Source: an uncultured Anderseniella sp. (GTDB lineage Bacteria; Pseudomonadota; Alphaproteobacteria; Rhizobiales; Aestuariivirgaceae). Taken from it: DNA of 64,000 nucleotides. Numbering within the stretch: the stretch's first letter is position 1; the number at the start of each line of letters is the position of its first letter. Both the position numbers and the translations under genes were made by a program. Below the pieces are notes generated by a model. That model was not told the DNA's origin. It was given only the letters and a program-made list of their open reading frames with translations, and made no database searches. Shown in pieces: positions 25,976 to 35,434 of the stretch. The stretch covers positions 1,104,183-1,168,182 of the forward strand of contig CANKYU010000001.1 of the NCBI GenBank assembly GCA_947488295.1. The letters run 5' to 3'.

Positions 25976-28315
25976 GTGCGATTTCCAAGATCGGACGCCT
26001 GGCCGAACATGAATTGGATAATGATGGACACCCTCACTCGCGGCCATCCGGACCGGCGTGACACGGTCCAACAGGCCAGTGTCATCAGCGACAACGCGGC
26101 AGTGTTGCCGCGGACCGTCGGATTTGGCCTGTCGCAGGCATTTTCGGTTCTGGCCGCCGGCATAATCTGCGGCCTGCTGGCGGTGATGTTTTCAATTTCT
26201 GCCGCCGCGCTGCTGTTCTCCGGTGAGTTGAGCGAGCACATAACGGTTGCGATTGCCATCTGCCTTTTCGGCACAATTGTGCTGAGCAGCGTCATTGCCG
26301 TTTCCAGTTCCTGCCCTGGTATGGTTTCGGTTTCCCAGGAGGTCACGGTTGTCACCCTGTCGCTGATCGCACTGTCGATTCATGCAGCCATGGCGGGAGT
26401 TCGAAGCGACGCGGAGATCATCGCGACAGTCATTGTCATGATAGGTCTGGCCACTTCGGTGACCGGTCTGTGTCTGCTGGCAATGGGTTTTTTTCGCCTG
26501 GGCAGGCTGATCAGGTTTATTCCTTACCCGGTTATCGGAGGTTTTCTTGCCGGCATGGGCTGGTTGATCGTGGTCGGCGCCATGAATGTCATACTGGGTG
26601 ATACGCTGAGCCTGCAGAATGCCACTGTCCTGTTTGATGGCTCCAATGTTGCCAAATGGCTGCCGGCAATGGTGTTTGCCTGCACTGTCGGTGCACTGGC
26701 GCGGCGAACCGGCAGTTCGTTTATTCTGCCGGTGGCGGTCATGATTGCGCTGGTGATGTTTCATGCTGCAGCATGGGTGCTGGACGTGCCCCTGGCACAG
26801 CTTCAAAGCGAGGGCTGGCTGTTTCAGCCTCTTTCGCAGGGCGGGATCTGGCCGCCGGTGGGCGGCAACCCGTTTGCCGGTGTTGACTGGACAGTGATCT
26901 GGGCAGAGGCACCCAAGGTCATTGCCCTGGTGGCGATCACTGCAACTTCAGTGCTGTTTGCATCCAGCGGAATTGAACTTTCGGTTCGCCGCGATGTCGA
27001 CCTGGATCGCGAACTGCGCGCTGCCGGTGTTGCCAACTTGCTGGCCGGAGCAGGAGGCGGAACTGCCGGTTTTCAGGGCCTCGGACTGAGCATACTCGGC
27101 CACCAGCTGGGAGCGCCTTACCGTGCGGTGGGTGTCATTGTTGCTGCCGTATGCGCGTTCATGTTGTTTTTCGGCAGCTCGCTGCTGGCGTACATGCCGA
27201 TACCGTTGTTCGGCGGCCTGCTGCTGTGGATCGGCGTTTCGCTGCTGTATGACTGGCTGGTTGATGCCCATGCAAGAATTCCGCGCCGGGAATACCTGAT
27301 TATCCTTCTCATCGTTTTTGTGATCGCCACGGTTGGCCTCCTTGAAGGCGTGCTGGCGGGACTGTTTTCCGCCGTGGTCCTGTTTGCGCTTGAGTACAGC
27401 CGGGTCGAGATCGTGAAATATGCAGTGACGGGCAAGGATTTTCACAGCAGCTTCGAGCATGCCGATGAAGACCGTCAGTTTCTGACCAGCAATGGAAGAC
27501 AGGTCCTCATTCTGCGGCTGCAGGGTTTTGTATTTTTCGGTACGGTTCACAAACTCCAGAAGCTTGTCGCTGCGCGTCTGCAGGATGAAGCGGAACCGGC
27601 GCTGCGTTTCCTTGTGCTGGACTGTCGTGATGTGACCGGGCTTGATTCATCGGCAGCCCTTGGCTTCATGAAAATCAGCCAGCTTGTGGAGCGAAGCGAT
27701 GGAACGCTGATTACCGCAAACCTCTGCGAAACAGTTGCCCACCAGCTCATTGCGGCAGCCGACCGGTCAGACAGTGGATTACCAATACGCCAGTTTGATG
27801 ATCTGGACAGGGCGCTTGAGTGGTGCGAGGAACATTTGCTGCAGCACTGGGTGGACAGACCGCTGCCTGACCGGAAAGCCAGCATTGCAGATCAGCTTGC
27901 CCGCATACTCAATGATGCGCAGGCCGCGCGGGTAATGTTGCCATACCTGGAAAAAATGAGCTTTGAACCTCAGGCTAGCCTTATCCGGCAGGACGAGAAG
28001 TCCAAGGACATATTCTTTATCGAACTTGGCAAGGTCAGTGTCCAGCTTGAGACCCCCGAAGGGGCGATCGTCCGGCTGAGAACCCTGGGAACCGGTACCA
28101 TGGTCGGGGAGATTTCTTTCTGTCTGGATCAGCGGCGCTCTGCTTCGGTGATCGCCGAGTGTGATACCACGGCGTGGCGGTTAAGCAACGAGGCATTGGA
28201 GAAAATGACACTTGACGCGCCCGTCATAGCGTCCCAGTTCAGCAACTATCTTGTGCGCGTACTGGCTGAACGCCTTACCTCGACAAATCGCCTGATCAGA
28301 TTGCTCACTGACTAG
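25976..28315 (+). CDS. SulP-family anion transporter with STAS and C-terminal cNMP-binding domain
   Basis: Up to 779 residues; ATG codons at 26009, 26021 and 26024 are alternative starts and none has a strong ribosome site. About residues 50-470 form the SulP membrane core (IRFIPYPVIGGFLAGMGWLIV; GTAGFQGLGLSILGHQLGAPYR; RREYLIILLIVFVIATVGLLEG). About 500-620 is a STAS domain (LRFLVLDCRDVTGLDSSAALGF). About 640-775 is a cNMP-binding beta-roll (DIFFIELGKVSVQLE; GTMVGEISFCLDQRRSASVIAE). The fusion suggests transport gated by a nucleotide-like ligand. Sulfate, bicarbonate or dicarboxylates are possible substrates. Its stop overlaps the convergent sensor gene by 11 bp. Confidence 0.88.
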   Translation: MRFPRSDAWPNMNWIMMDTLTRGHPDRRDTVQQASVISDNAAVLPRTVGFGLSQAFSVLAAGIICGLLAVMFSISAAALLFSGELSEHITVAIAICLFGTIVLSSVIAVSSSCPGMVSVSQEVTVVTLSLIALSIHAAMAGVRSDAEIIATVIVMIGLATSVTGLCLLAMGFFRLGRLIRFIPYPVIGGFLAGMGWLIVVGAMNVILGDTLSLQNATVLFDGSNVAKWLPAMVFACTVGALARRTGSSFILPVAVMIALVMFHAAAWVLDVPLAQLQSEGWLFQPLSQGGIWPPVGGNPFAGVDWTVIWAEAPKVIALVAITATSVLFASSGIELSVRRDVDLDRELRAAGVANLLAGAGGGTAGFQGLGLSILGHQLGAPYRAVGVIVAAVCAFMLFFGSSLLAYMPIPLFGGLLLWIGVSLLYDWLVDAHARIPRREYLIILLIVFVIATVGLLEGVLAGLFSAVVLFALEYSRVEIVKYAVTGKDFHSSFEHADEDRQFLTSNGRQVLILRLQGFVFFGTVHKLQKLVAARLQDEAEPALRFLVLDCRDVTGLDSSAALGFMKISQLVERSDGTLITANLCETVAHQLIAAADRSDSGLPIRQFDDLDRALEWCEEHLLQHWVDRPLPDRKASIADQLARILNDAQAARVMLPYLEKMSFEPQASLIRQDEKSKDIFFIELGKVSVQLETPEGAIVRLRTLGTGTMVGEISFCLDQRRSASVIAECDTTAWRLSNEALEKMTLDAPVIASQFSNYLVRVLAERLTSTNRLIRLLTD

Positions 28316-30116
28316 ATGCCGAAAACTTGCTGTCCGGTTTCAGCAGCTTGAACGACTGGCTTGGTGTTTCATTGAACTGTTGCCGATACAGTTTGGCAAA
28401 GTGACTGACGCTGGTGAATCCGGTGGCGTGCGCGACCTCGGCAACCGAGTTGCGCTGGCGCAGCAGGATAAGCTCGCGTGAACGGTTCAGGCGGATGGAC
28501 CGGATAAAGGCCGCCGGTGACAGGTTCTGTAATTGCTTCAGACGCCGTCCGAGTGTCTTTTCGCTGGTCCTCAGGTGCGCAGCCAACTGCCTGGCTCCAA
28601 ATCCTTCATCTGCAATGTTTTGCAGAACGCAGTCAGTTGCCTGATTCAGAAAGCGTTGCTCAACAGGCGCGAGAAGGTCCTTTCTGGGATCCATCGCCAG
28701 AGTGGCTTCAAGCCGCTCGATCCGCTCGCTGGCTGTTTTGCTGATCCGGGCGTTTTGTTCTGCAACCGTGCTAACGTTTCGCTGCAAGTCCCTGATCTCG
28801 GTCATCGCAGCGGTTTTGTGAGCCTGAATGGTTTTGAGCATCGTCGAGATGGCTATCATCATGAAGGTCGTTTCACCCAGGATGGCGAGGTAGTATCCCC
28901 ATTTGAGCGGTGATGCCAGCAGTACCTCATAGACGGATTCAGCCTTCGCGATATCGATCGGGAAAACGAAGCCATATACTGCGATGAACAATCCACCGGT
29001 CAACGCCAGTAACGAACCGGACACCGGCCAGGCTTGAGGCAATCCGTCCGCGACTTTCTTCAACGCGACAACCAGGAGCACGAGCGGAGACGCGAAAAAC
29101 GCCAGGTGCAATGGCAGTGAAAGCCGCCACGGATCGATTGCAGCCAGGCAAGTGGCAATCACGGCAATGCCGGACAAAAGCGTAAACAGACGACGCCACG
29201 CAGCCGTTTCATCATCAATTTCCAGCAGCACGCGACAGTACTGAATGTTGGCAAAGACACCCAGCCCGGCGATCAACTCGGCAATCGGCATGAGCGTGGC
29301 AACCGGCTGTGTCAGCGAGAGGAATTTGCTGAGCCATCCGTCGTAGATGAACGAGAATGAGAAGAAGCACAGCATGTAGAGCGCGTAGTATTTATAAAAC
29401 CGGGCATCCACGTGCCGGAACAGGGCGATACTGAGCAGGGCGATGGTGGTGACGTAGCCCAGAAACACCGCGGTCAGGGTCAAAGACAAAGTGGACCAGC
29501 CCAGGAACATGTCCGGGGACATAAGGACGGCTGTCATGGCCGGCGCGAAAGTTCCCGAGACTCTGAGATAGTATAAATTTGTTTCGCCGGGCCCAACGCT
29601 CAAGGAGAGACCGGGTTTTACGGCCCGGTTGGCCTTCTCTGTAACCGGAATTGTGCGGCCGACACGCGACAGCGAGACAATGTCGCTGCCGTGTTTTGCA
29701 AACAGTTCGACATCGTCAAAGATGAATTCCAGAAAACCGACGACCCATTGCCGGTTGCCGGCCGTATTGTTTGCGACCTGGAACCGCAACCAGACTGCTT
29801 GGTTCGGCAGGGGCGCGTTGAAAACGCCATTACAGGGGCCGGACAGGAAGGGTTGCTGTGCAATCACACCGGCTTCAACCTGTCCGGTCGGATCATTGAA
29901 GACATCTGCCTTCAGGGGCTGCAACTGCCGGTCTTGTCTGTCCGGTAGGGTATTGAGGGCCGTTGATACGGATCCAATATCCGGACACGCAGTCCGTATG
30001 CCTTCGGCAAGGGCAGTTTGCGCCGGCATCGTAACACCGGCCAGCATTATGCCTGCCAGCATCATGCCGAACAGTAACAGGCCTGCCGGGTACGATCTGA
30101 TCATCAATTCCCCCAT
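28305..30116 (-). CDS. Membrane sensor (7TM-DISM type) fused to AraC-family DNA-binding domain
   Basis: 603 residues. A signal or first helix (AGLLLFGMMLAGIMLAGV) is followed by a periplasmic ~160-residue 7TMR-DISMED2-like domain (PNQAVWLRFQVANNT; NLYYLRVSGTF). Seven membrane helices follow at ~210-430 (GYVTTIALLSIALFRHVDARFYKYYALYMLCFFSFSF), then a short coiled coil (~435-480). The C-terminal AraC helix-turn-helix pair lies at ~505-595 (ARQLAAHLRTSEKTLGRRLKQL; SVAEVAHATGFTSVSHFAKLYRQQF). Such sensors normally end in kinase or GGDEF domains; direct fusion to a DNA-binding domain implies one-step membrane-to-DNA signalling. The target may be the convergent SulP gene. The 227-bp region upstream (30117-30343) holds no clear feature. 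Confidence 0.83.
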   Translation of the reverse strand: MGELMIRSYPAGLLLFGMMLAGIMLAGVTMPAQTALAEGIRTACPDIGSVSTALNTLPDRQDRQLQPLKADVFNDPTGQVEAGVIAQQPFLSGPCNGVFNAPLPNQAVWLRFQVANNTAGNRQWVVGFLEFIFDDVELFAKHGSDIVSLSRVGRTIPVTEKANRAVKPGLSLSVGPGETNLYYLRVSGTFAPAMTAVLMSPDMFLGWSTLSLTLTAVFLGYVTTIALLSIALFRHVDARFYKYYALYMLCFFSFSFIYDGWLSKFLSLTQPVATLMPIAELIAGLGVFANIQYCRVLLEIDDETAAWRRLFTLLSGIAVIATCLAAIDPWRLSLPLHLAFFASPLVLLVVALKKVADGLPQAWPVSGSLLALTGGLFIAVYGFVFPIDIAKAESVYEVLLASPLKWGYYLAILGETTFMMIAISTMLKTIQAHKTAAMTEIRDLQRNVSTVAEQNARISKTASERIERLEATLAMDPRKDLLAPVEQRFLNQATDCVLQNIADEGFGARQLAAHLRTSEKTLGRRLKQLQNLSPAAFIRSIRLNRSRELILLRQRNSVAEVAHATGFTSVSHFAKLYRQQFNETPSQSFKLLKPDSKFSASSQ

Positions 30117-30343
30117 TCAATCATTCAATTGCAGATTCTTGCATCAGCGTTCCCGCAACGCCGGGGTCCGGATGCCAAAATAACACTATCCGGGCAAAGA
30201 TGATCTCGGGCCGGTCAATTCAACAACCGGTTGCCTGCTCCAACAACCAATCTGTGTCTGATGGTGACAACCGAAGGCTGTTGTTTCAAGCGTTAATAAT
30301 CTGCATCGGGATCAAGTTTTAGACAGCAGCAGAGCAGAGGCGG

Positions 30344-31471
30344 CTATGAGAAGCTGATGATTGTCTTTCGAAACCGGAGCAGGGCGACTGCGAAGAAGGC
30401 GCAGCCGATAGCGCCCATGGTCAGCATCTGCGGCCACACGATATCTATCCAGGCGCCCCTGTACAAAACTGCCTGCGAGAAACTGACATAGTGGGTTGAT
30501 GGAGATGCCTGCATTATGGTCTGAAGCCATTCGGGCATGCTTTCCTGCGGTGTCGTGCTGCCGGACAACAGGTTCATCACCACAAATACGGGAATGGCCA
30601 GTAACCCGAACTGCGGCATCGAGCGCGCCATGGTCGCCAGCAGTATGCCCAGGGAAGTGATCGAGAACAGGTACACAACGGCGCCCGCAACAAACAGCGC
30701 CTTGGACCCTGCAATGGGGACCTGCAACAGGCCCTGCACGACAAAGGTCAGCGACAGTGCGGCGGCTGCTACGATTACGAGACCGTTGGCCCAGACCTTT
30801 GCCGTCATGATTTCAACCGGGGTGACCGGCATGACAAGCAGGTGTTCTATGGTGCCGTGTTCACGTTCACGGATAAGGGCTGCACCGGTCAGGATCATGG
30901 CCAGTACGGTGACGTTGTTGACGATCTGCATCACTGCCATGAACCAGGTCGAGTTGAGGTTTGGATTGAAGCTTGCTCTGACGACGACGTCCACGGGGAG
31001 CTGCACCGTTGATCCTGCTGCATTCATGAAGTCAATTGTTTCCTGGGCAATAATGGTTTGTATGTAGGACGCACCGGTGCCTGCCACCGACATGGCCGTC
31101 GCATCGATGTTCAACTGAACTTCGGGTTCTTGACCGGACAGCAGGTCGGCCTCGAATCGTGGTGGAATTTCTATAACGAAAATGAATGTTCCGGAATCCA
31201 TCGCCCGGTCGATTTCGGTGCCGGAAATCTCAACCATCGGTTTGAAATAGGGCGGCAGAAATGCATCCTGAATTCGCCTGGACAGTGCCGAGCGGTCCTC
31301 ATCCACGATTGCCACCGAGGCGTTCGCCACTTCCATCTTGGCATTCTGCGCGACCTCGTAGATGGCGAAGGTGAAGGTCCAGGCAAGAAGGATCACCAGC
31401 ACCGGATCAGCCAGTACACTGCGCAGTTCCTTGACCCCGAGCCGATATATGTTGGCGAGATGACGCAGCAT
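30344..31471 (-). CDS. ABC-2 type permease (YhhJ-like)
   Basis: 375 residues from ATG 31471, 2 bp after the upstream stop; the longer frame to 31558 lies inside the neighbouring gene. One N-terminal helix (LVILLAWTFTFAIYE), a ~150-residue periplasmic domain, then five helices of the ABC2_membrane_3 type with the conserved cytosolic EREHGTIEHLLVMPVTPVEIMTAK. It resembles E. coli YhhJ, which is encoded with RbbA (YhiH) and the HlyD-like YhiI in the same order as here. It likely completes a drug or lipid exporter. Confidence 0.87.
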   Translation of the reverse strand: MLRHLANIYRLGVKELRSVLADPVLVILLAWTFTFAIYEVAQNAKMEVANASVAIVDEDRSALSRRIQDAFLPPYFKPMVEISGTEIDRAMDSGTFIFVIEIPPRFEADLLSGQEPEVQLNIDATAMSVAGTGASYIQTIIAQETIDFMNAAGSTVQLPVDVVVRASFNPNLNSTWFMAVMQIVNNVTVLAMILTGAALIREREHGTIEHLLVMPVTPVEIMTAKVWANGLVIVAAAALSLTFVVQGLLQVPIAGSKALFVAGAVVYLFSITSLGILLATMARSMPQFGLLAIPVFVVMNLLSGSTTPQESMPEWLQTIMQASPSTHYVSFSQAVLYRGAWIDIVWPQMLTMGAIGCAFFAVALLRFRKTIISFS

Positions 31472-31473
31472 GT

Positions 31474-34218
31474 TCAAACGTCCTGCTTGCGGAGGAAGAA
31501 GGTTGCTGTGAGGAAGAACGCCAGGCCGAAACCGATCAGGGACAAGTGATTGGGCCACAGGTCGGAAAAGCTCAAGGCCTTGGTAATGCTGCCAACACTG
31601 ATCTGCTGGAAATAGGTCGCCGGAAACAGGGCGCTTGTGACTTTGGCGCCGCCGCCTAGTGCGGATATGGGCGTCATGAACCCGGAAAAGTTCATGGTCG
31701 GCACCATTGCCAGGATCGCAGTGGCGAAAATGGCCGCTATCTGGCTGTTCACAAAGGAGGAGACCAGCATGCCGAAACCGGTTGTTGCCCAGACATAAAA
31801 CAGGGCCCCGGCGGCAAGTGCCGCAAACGACCCTTTAAAGGGCACCGCGAATACCAGGATTACCAGCACGCACAGGCTTACGAAGCTGGCATAGGCTATG
31901 GCGATGTACGGCAACTGCTTGCCAAGCAGGAATTCCATCCTGGTGACCGGTGTGGAGTAGAGGTTTGTAATCGACCCCATCTCTTTTTCCCGCACAATGC
32001 CGACCGCTGTCATCATGGCTGGTATCAACACACACAACAGCATGATGACGCCGGGTGTGATGGCGTAAGTGCTCTTGAATGCCTGATTGTACCGGAACCG
32101 GGTTTCGATCGAAACCGGGCTGACGCTGACCGGCTGGCCGGTCTGCCGGGTTGACAGGTCTGCGATGTATTGCAGCGTCACACCCTGAATATAGCCCCGC
32201 GCCGTTTCCGCCCGAAACGGCATGGCGCCATCGAGCCAAACTCCGATTTCCGGTTGGTTGCCTTTCAGCATGTCCTTGCCAAAACCTGAAGGGATCTCGA
32301 TGGCAAATTTCAGCTCGCCACTTTTCAGGCGGGTTTCCACGCCGGACGGCCCGGTGACCGGCGGCCGTTCTACGAAGTATCGCGAACTGGAGAAATTCTC
32401 CAGGAACTGGCGGCTCTCGTGGGATTGGTCCTGGTCATAGACGGCGTAAGGCAGTTCTTCGACATCGAACGATATGCCGTAGCCGAAGGTGATCGCCAGG
32501 ATGATGGGTCCCAGCAAGGCGAATGCCAGTCTGATCGGATCGCGCAGCAGTTCCTTGGCCTCCCGGCTGGCGTAAGCCCACATACGCTGTACACTGAAAG
32601 CGCTGCGGGTGTGGCGTGGCTCGGCGGGCGTGTCGGTGGCCTCCGGGACAACGGGGTCGTCCGTGGCATCCGGATTACCGTCGTCGACCGCGTCCTGAAG
32701 ATAAGCGACAAACGCCTCGTCGAGCGAGGCGGCATGTCTGTTGTCTGCGAGATCCTGTGGTACGCCGACGGCAAGGACCTTGCCGGCATGCATCAGTGAT
32801 ATGCGGTCACAGCGGGATGCTTCGTTCATGAAGTGCGTGGAAATGAAAATGGTTACACCTTCATCGCGCGACAGCTCAATCAGCAATTGCCAGAAGTCAT
32901 CACGTGCAATCGGGTCAACGCCGGACGTCGGTTCGTCGAGAATGAGAACTTCCGGCTGGTGAAGGATGGCGACGGCCAGTTGCAGCCGTTGTTTTACGCC
33001 CAATGGCAGGCTGTCCGGTTTTTGATTCTGGACATCGTGCAGATCAAACCGCTGCAGTAGATCCGTAATTCGGTCGTTTCGCTGGTGCTTCGGCAAGTGA
33101 AACAGATGTGCGTGCAGCTCGAGATTCTGCAGTACGGTCAGTTCGCCATACAGCGAGAACGACTGCGACATGTATCCGACCCGGCGGCGTGTCTGCATGT
33201 CCCGGGCGTTCAACCGCTTGTTGAAGAGCCTGGCTTCGCCCGCGCTGGCCGGCAGCAGGCCAGTCAGCATTTTCATGGTCGTGGTCTTGCCGCAGCCATT
33301 GGACCCGAGGAAGCCGAAGATTTCACCCCGCTCGATGTCGAAGCTGACATGGTCGACGGCGGTGAAGTCTCCAAACCTTTTGGTCAACCCGCTGGCCTGG
33401 ATGGCGAACTGCCGGTCTCCACCCGTGCGCGGCGGAACGGTGATCTGTTTGTGCCTGGAACGTTTATGTTTCGGAAGCAGTGCGATGAAGGCGGCCTCCA
33501 GCGTGTCTGCCGACGTTTGCGATTTCAGCTCGGTCGGCGACCCGGTGGCGATTATCCTGCCGTCATCCATGGCCGCCAGCCAGTCGAACCCTTCCGCTTC
33601 ATCCATGTAGGCGGTTGCAACGACAACGCTCATATGGGGCCGACGTGCGCGAATGCGGTCAATCAACTGCCAGAACTGGCGTCTGGAAAGCGGATCGACG
33701 CCGGTCGTCGGTTCATCGAGGATCAAAAGATCGGGATCATGGATGAGGGCGCAGCATAGCCCGAGTTTCTGCTTCATGCCGCCGGACAGCTTGCCCGCCG
33801 GTCGATCTGGAAAAGGGGCAAGCCCTGTAGCCTGCAAAAGTTCGCCGATCCGCCGGTGACGCTCCTGCTTGCCCTGGCCAAAAAGCCTGGCGAAGAAATC
33901 CAGGTTCTCGTAAATGCTGAGTGTCGGATAGAGGTTTTTGCCCAGGCCTTGCGGCATATAGGCAATGCGGTTGAAGCAATGACTGCGGTGGCCCTTGTCG
34001 CGCATGTCGCCGGCCAGCGCGTGGACACTTCCGGCCTGTATTTCGCGGACGCCTGAGATCAGCGCCAGCAATGTCGACTTGCCAACACCATCGGGACCAA
34101 TGAGCCCGGTCATGCAACCGGATGGAATGTGCACGGTTACATCGTCCAGAGCAGCCACTTCGCCGTACTTGTGAGTGACGCTTTCAAGCTGCGCCACGCT
34201 ATCTGGACCGGGCGTCAT
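31474..34218 (-). CDS. rbbA: RbbA-like fusion: two ABC ATPase domains plus ABC-2 permease
   Basis: 914 residues. The first ATPase domain spans ~10-230 (GPDGVGKST with Asp in place of the usual Asn-Gly order, LSGGMKQK, LLILDEPTTGVDPLSRR). The second spans ~270-500 (GSNGCGKTT, signature replaced by LPLGVKQR, LILDEPTSGVD). A ~400-residue permease follows with helices from ~555 onward and the cytosolic motif EKEMGSITNLYSTPVTRMEFLLGK. This is the domain order of RbbA/YhiH, known both as a ribosome-associated ATPase and as an export component. Its start overlaps the stop of the membrane-fusion protein gene by 4 bp. Confidence 0.9.
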   Translation of the reverse strand: MTPGPDSVAQLESVTHKYGEVAALDDVTVHIPSGCMTGLIGPDGVGKSTLLALISGVREIQAGSVHALAGDMRDKGHRSHCFNRIAYMPQGLGKNLYPTLSIYENLDFFARLFGQGKQERHRRIGELLQATGLAPFPDRPAGKLSGGMKQKLGLCCALIHDPDLLILDEPTTGVDPLSRRQFWQLIDRIRARRPHMSVVVATAYMDEAEGFDWLAAMDDGRIIATGSPTELKSQTSADTLEAAFIALLPKHKRSRHKQITVPPRTGGDRQFAIQASGLTKRFGDFTAVDHVSFDIERGEIFGFLGSNGCGKTTTMKMLTGLLPASAGEARLFNKRLNARDMQTRRRVGYMSQSFSLYGELTVLQNLELHAHLFHLPKHQRNDRITDLLQRFDLHDVQNQKPDSLPLGVKQRLQLAVAILHQPEVLILDEPTSGVDPIARDDFWQLLIELSRDEGVTIFISTHFMNEASRCDRISLMHAGKVLAVGVPQDLADNRHAASLDEAFVAYLQDAVDDGNPDATDDPVVPEATDTPAEPRHTRSAFSVQRMWAYASREAKELLRDPIRLAFALLGPIILAITFGYGISFDVEELPYAVYDQDQSHESRQFLENFSSSRYFVERPPVTGPSGVETRLKSGELKFAIEIPSGFGKDMLKGNQPEIGVWLDGAMPFRAETARGYIQGVTLQYIADLSTRQTGQPVSVSPVSIETRFRYNQAFKSTYAITPGVIMLLCVLIPAMMTAVGIVREKEMGSITNLYSTPVTRMEFLLGKQLPYIAIAYASFVSLCVLVILVFAVPFKGSFAALAAGALFYVWATTGFGMLVSSFVNSQIAAIFATAILAMVPTMNFSGFMTPISALGGGAKVTSALFPATYFQQISVGSITKALSFSDLWPNHLSLIGFGLAFFLTATFFLRKQDV

Positions 34219-35198
34219 TCCGGCAACTTGATATTCAGGTTATCGGGCCATTGTTCAGCCTGTGGCAACTGCAGATAAGCTAATCCTCTAACCCCGGTTT
34301 TCACCCTATCTTCATGTTTGCGCAGCAATTTCGGGTCAATTGTTAGTTTGACCCGGAACATCAGTTTGGCGCGTTCCTGTGCCGTCTCAACAGCCTTCGG
34401 TGTAAATTGCGCCTCGGCGGCGACGAACGAAACCTTTGCCGGAATGACATATTGCGGAACCGGGTCGAGTATAATTCGGGCATCGCTTCCCAGTGTCAGC
34501 AGGCCGGCATCAGACGCCGGCAGGAAAACCGTCATGTAAACATCTGCGATGTCCAGAAGCGTCAGAATGTTACCGCCTGCGGCTACAACTTCACCGGGTT
34601 CGGCCAGCCGGTACTGGATGCGACCGCGTTGCGGGGCCTTCAGGGTGGTGTCATCGAGTACCGATGTCAGCCGGGACAATTCCTCTTTAGCCGAGGTGAT
34701 GGCTTCGTTCGCCTGTTCCACACCGGCCACGGCGGCACGGTAATTGGCATCAGCTGCCTGTAGTTCGTTATGCCGCTGATCCAGTTTCTCGGTTGTGGCG
34801 AAACCCTTGCGATGCAGTTTCTGTACGCGAGCAAGCTCGATCTCGGTAAACTTCAGGTGGCTCCTGACACGAATGACAGATGCACTTGCCTCGAGTTTGG
34901 CTTTTTCGGCACGCCGTATTTCCGCTTGCGCGCGCCGCACCTGTGCGTTGATCTCTCCGGCATCCATGCGGGCAACGATCTGACCTGCATCCACCATGTC
35001 ACCCTGGTCAACAAGCACTTCAGCAACGCGGCCTGCAAGCTTGCTGGAAATGTTGACCTGCTCGGCCTCTATACGGCCATTGGAACTGACAATGCCGGCG
35101 GGCAACTGCGCGGCGAGCTGCTGCTGCCAGTAAACGTATCCGCCTGCTGCACCGGCTATGGCGATAACGCCAAGCACTATCCAGGTTCTGAGTTTCAT
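34215..35198 (-). CDS. HlyD-family membrane fusion protein (YhiI-like)
   Basis: 327 residues from ATG 35198; ATG codons at 35246 and 35291 would add a hydrophilic leader before the anchor. One helix (WIVLGVIAIAGAAGGYVYW), then a biotinyl-lipoyl-like half-motif (GRIEAEQVNISSKLAGRVAEVLVDQGDMVDAGQ), a coiled-coil hairpin (~100-190) and the second lipoyl half (LKAPQRGRIQYRLAEPGEVVAAGG). It would bridge the RbbA/YhhJ-like inner-membrane parts to an outer-membrane factor, which is not encoded here. An FNR-like box lies about 100 bp upstream with TATTCT at the expected -10. Confidence 0.88.
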   Translation of the reverse strand: MKLRTWIVLGVIAIAGAAGGYVYWQQQLAAQLPAGIVSSNGRIEAEQVNISSKLAGRVAEVLVDQGDMVDAGQIVARMDAGEINAQVRRAQAEIRRAEKAKLEASASVIRVRSHLKFTEIELARVQKLHRKGFATTEKLDQRHNELQAADANYRAAVAGVEQANEAITSAKEELSRLTSVLDDTTLKAPQRGRIQYRLAEPGEVVAAGGNILTLLDIADVYMTVFLPASDAGLLTLGSDARIILDPVPQYVIPAKVSFVAAEAQFTPKAVETAQERAKLMFRVKLTIDPKLLRKHEDRVKTGVRGLAYLQLPQAEQWPDNLNIKLPE

Positions 35199-35289
35199 GG
35201 ACCTTGCCTTAACTTGAAAAAGCCTGCTGCGTTGCTGATGTTTCATCGCAACGTCTGCGTCAGAATAGGCGCGTGGAATGCGTCCTGAC

Positions 35290-35303
35290 ATGATTCAGAT
35301 CAA
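35290..35303. promoter_or_regulatory. FNR-like box between exporter operon and rhodanese gene
   Basis: ATGAT-TCAG-ATCAA, nine of ten consensus positions. Counting 41.5 bp from the centre on each side finds a possible -10 near the right place in both directions: AGAATA at 35262-35267 (TATTCT on the minus strand) toward the HlyD-type gene, and CATTAT at 35325-35330 toward the rhodanese gene. A bidirectional class II promoter is therefore possible. Confidence 0.5.
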
Positions 35304-35434
35304 AGGCGGGCCGGGCGAATTGCTCATTATGGCGACCCTGCAAGGCACGATGCATGCGCCTGGCCGGTATGGCAGGCCCGGAGCATGGTATTGTGGTAGA
35401 GTACAGTTCAGATCAGTCAATGTGAGGGAACATC

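Noticed and set aside
30302..30315. Weak FNR-like sequence upstream of the 7TM-AraC gene
   Set aside because: The left half TGCAT differs from TTGAY at two positions, and the site is too far from the start at 30116.
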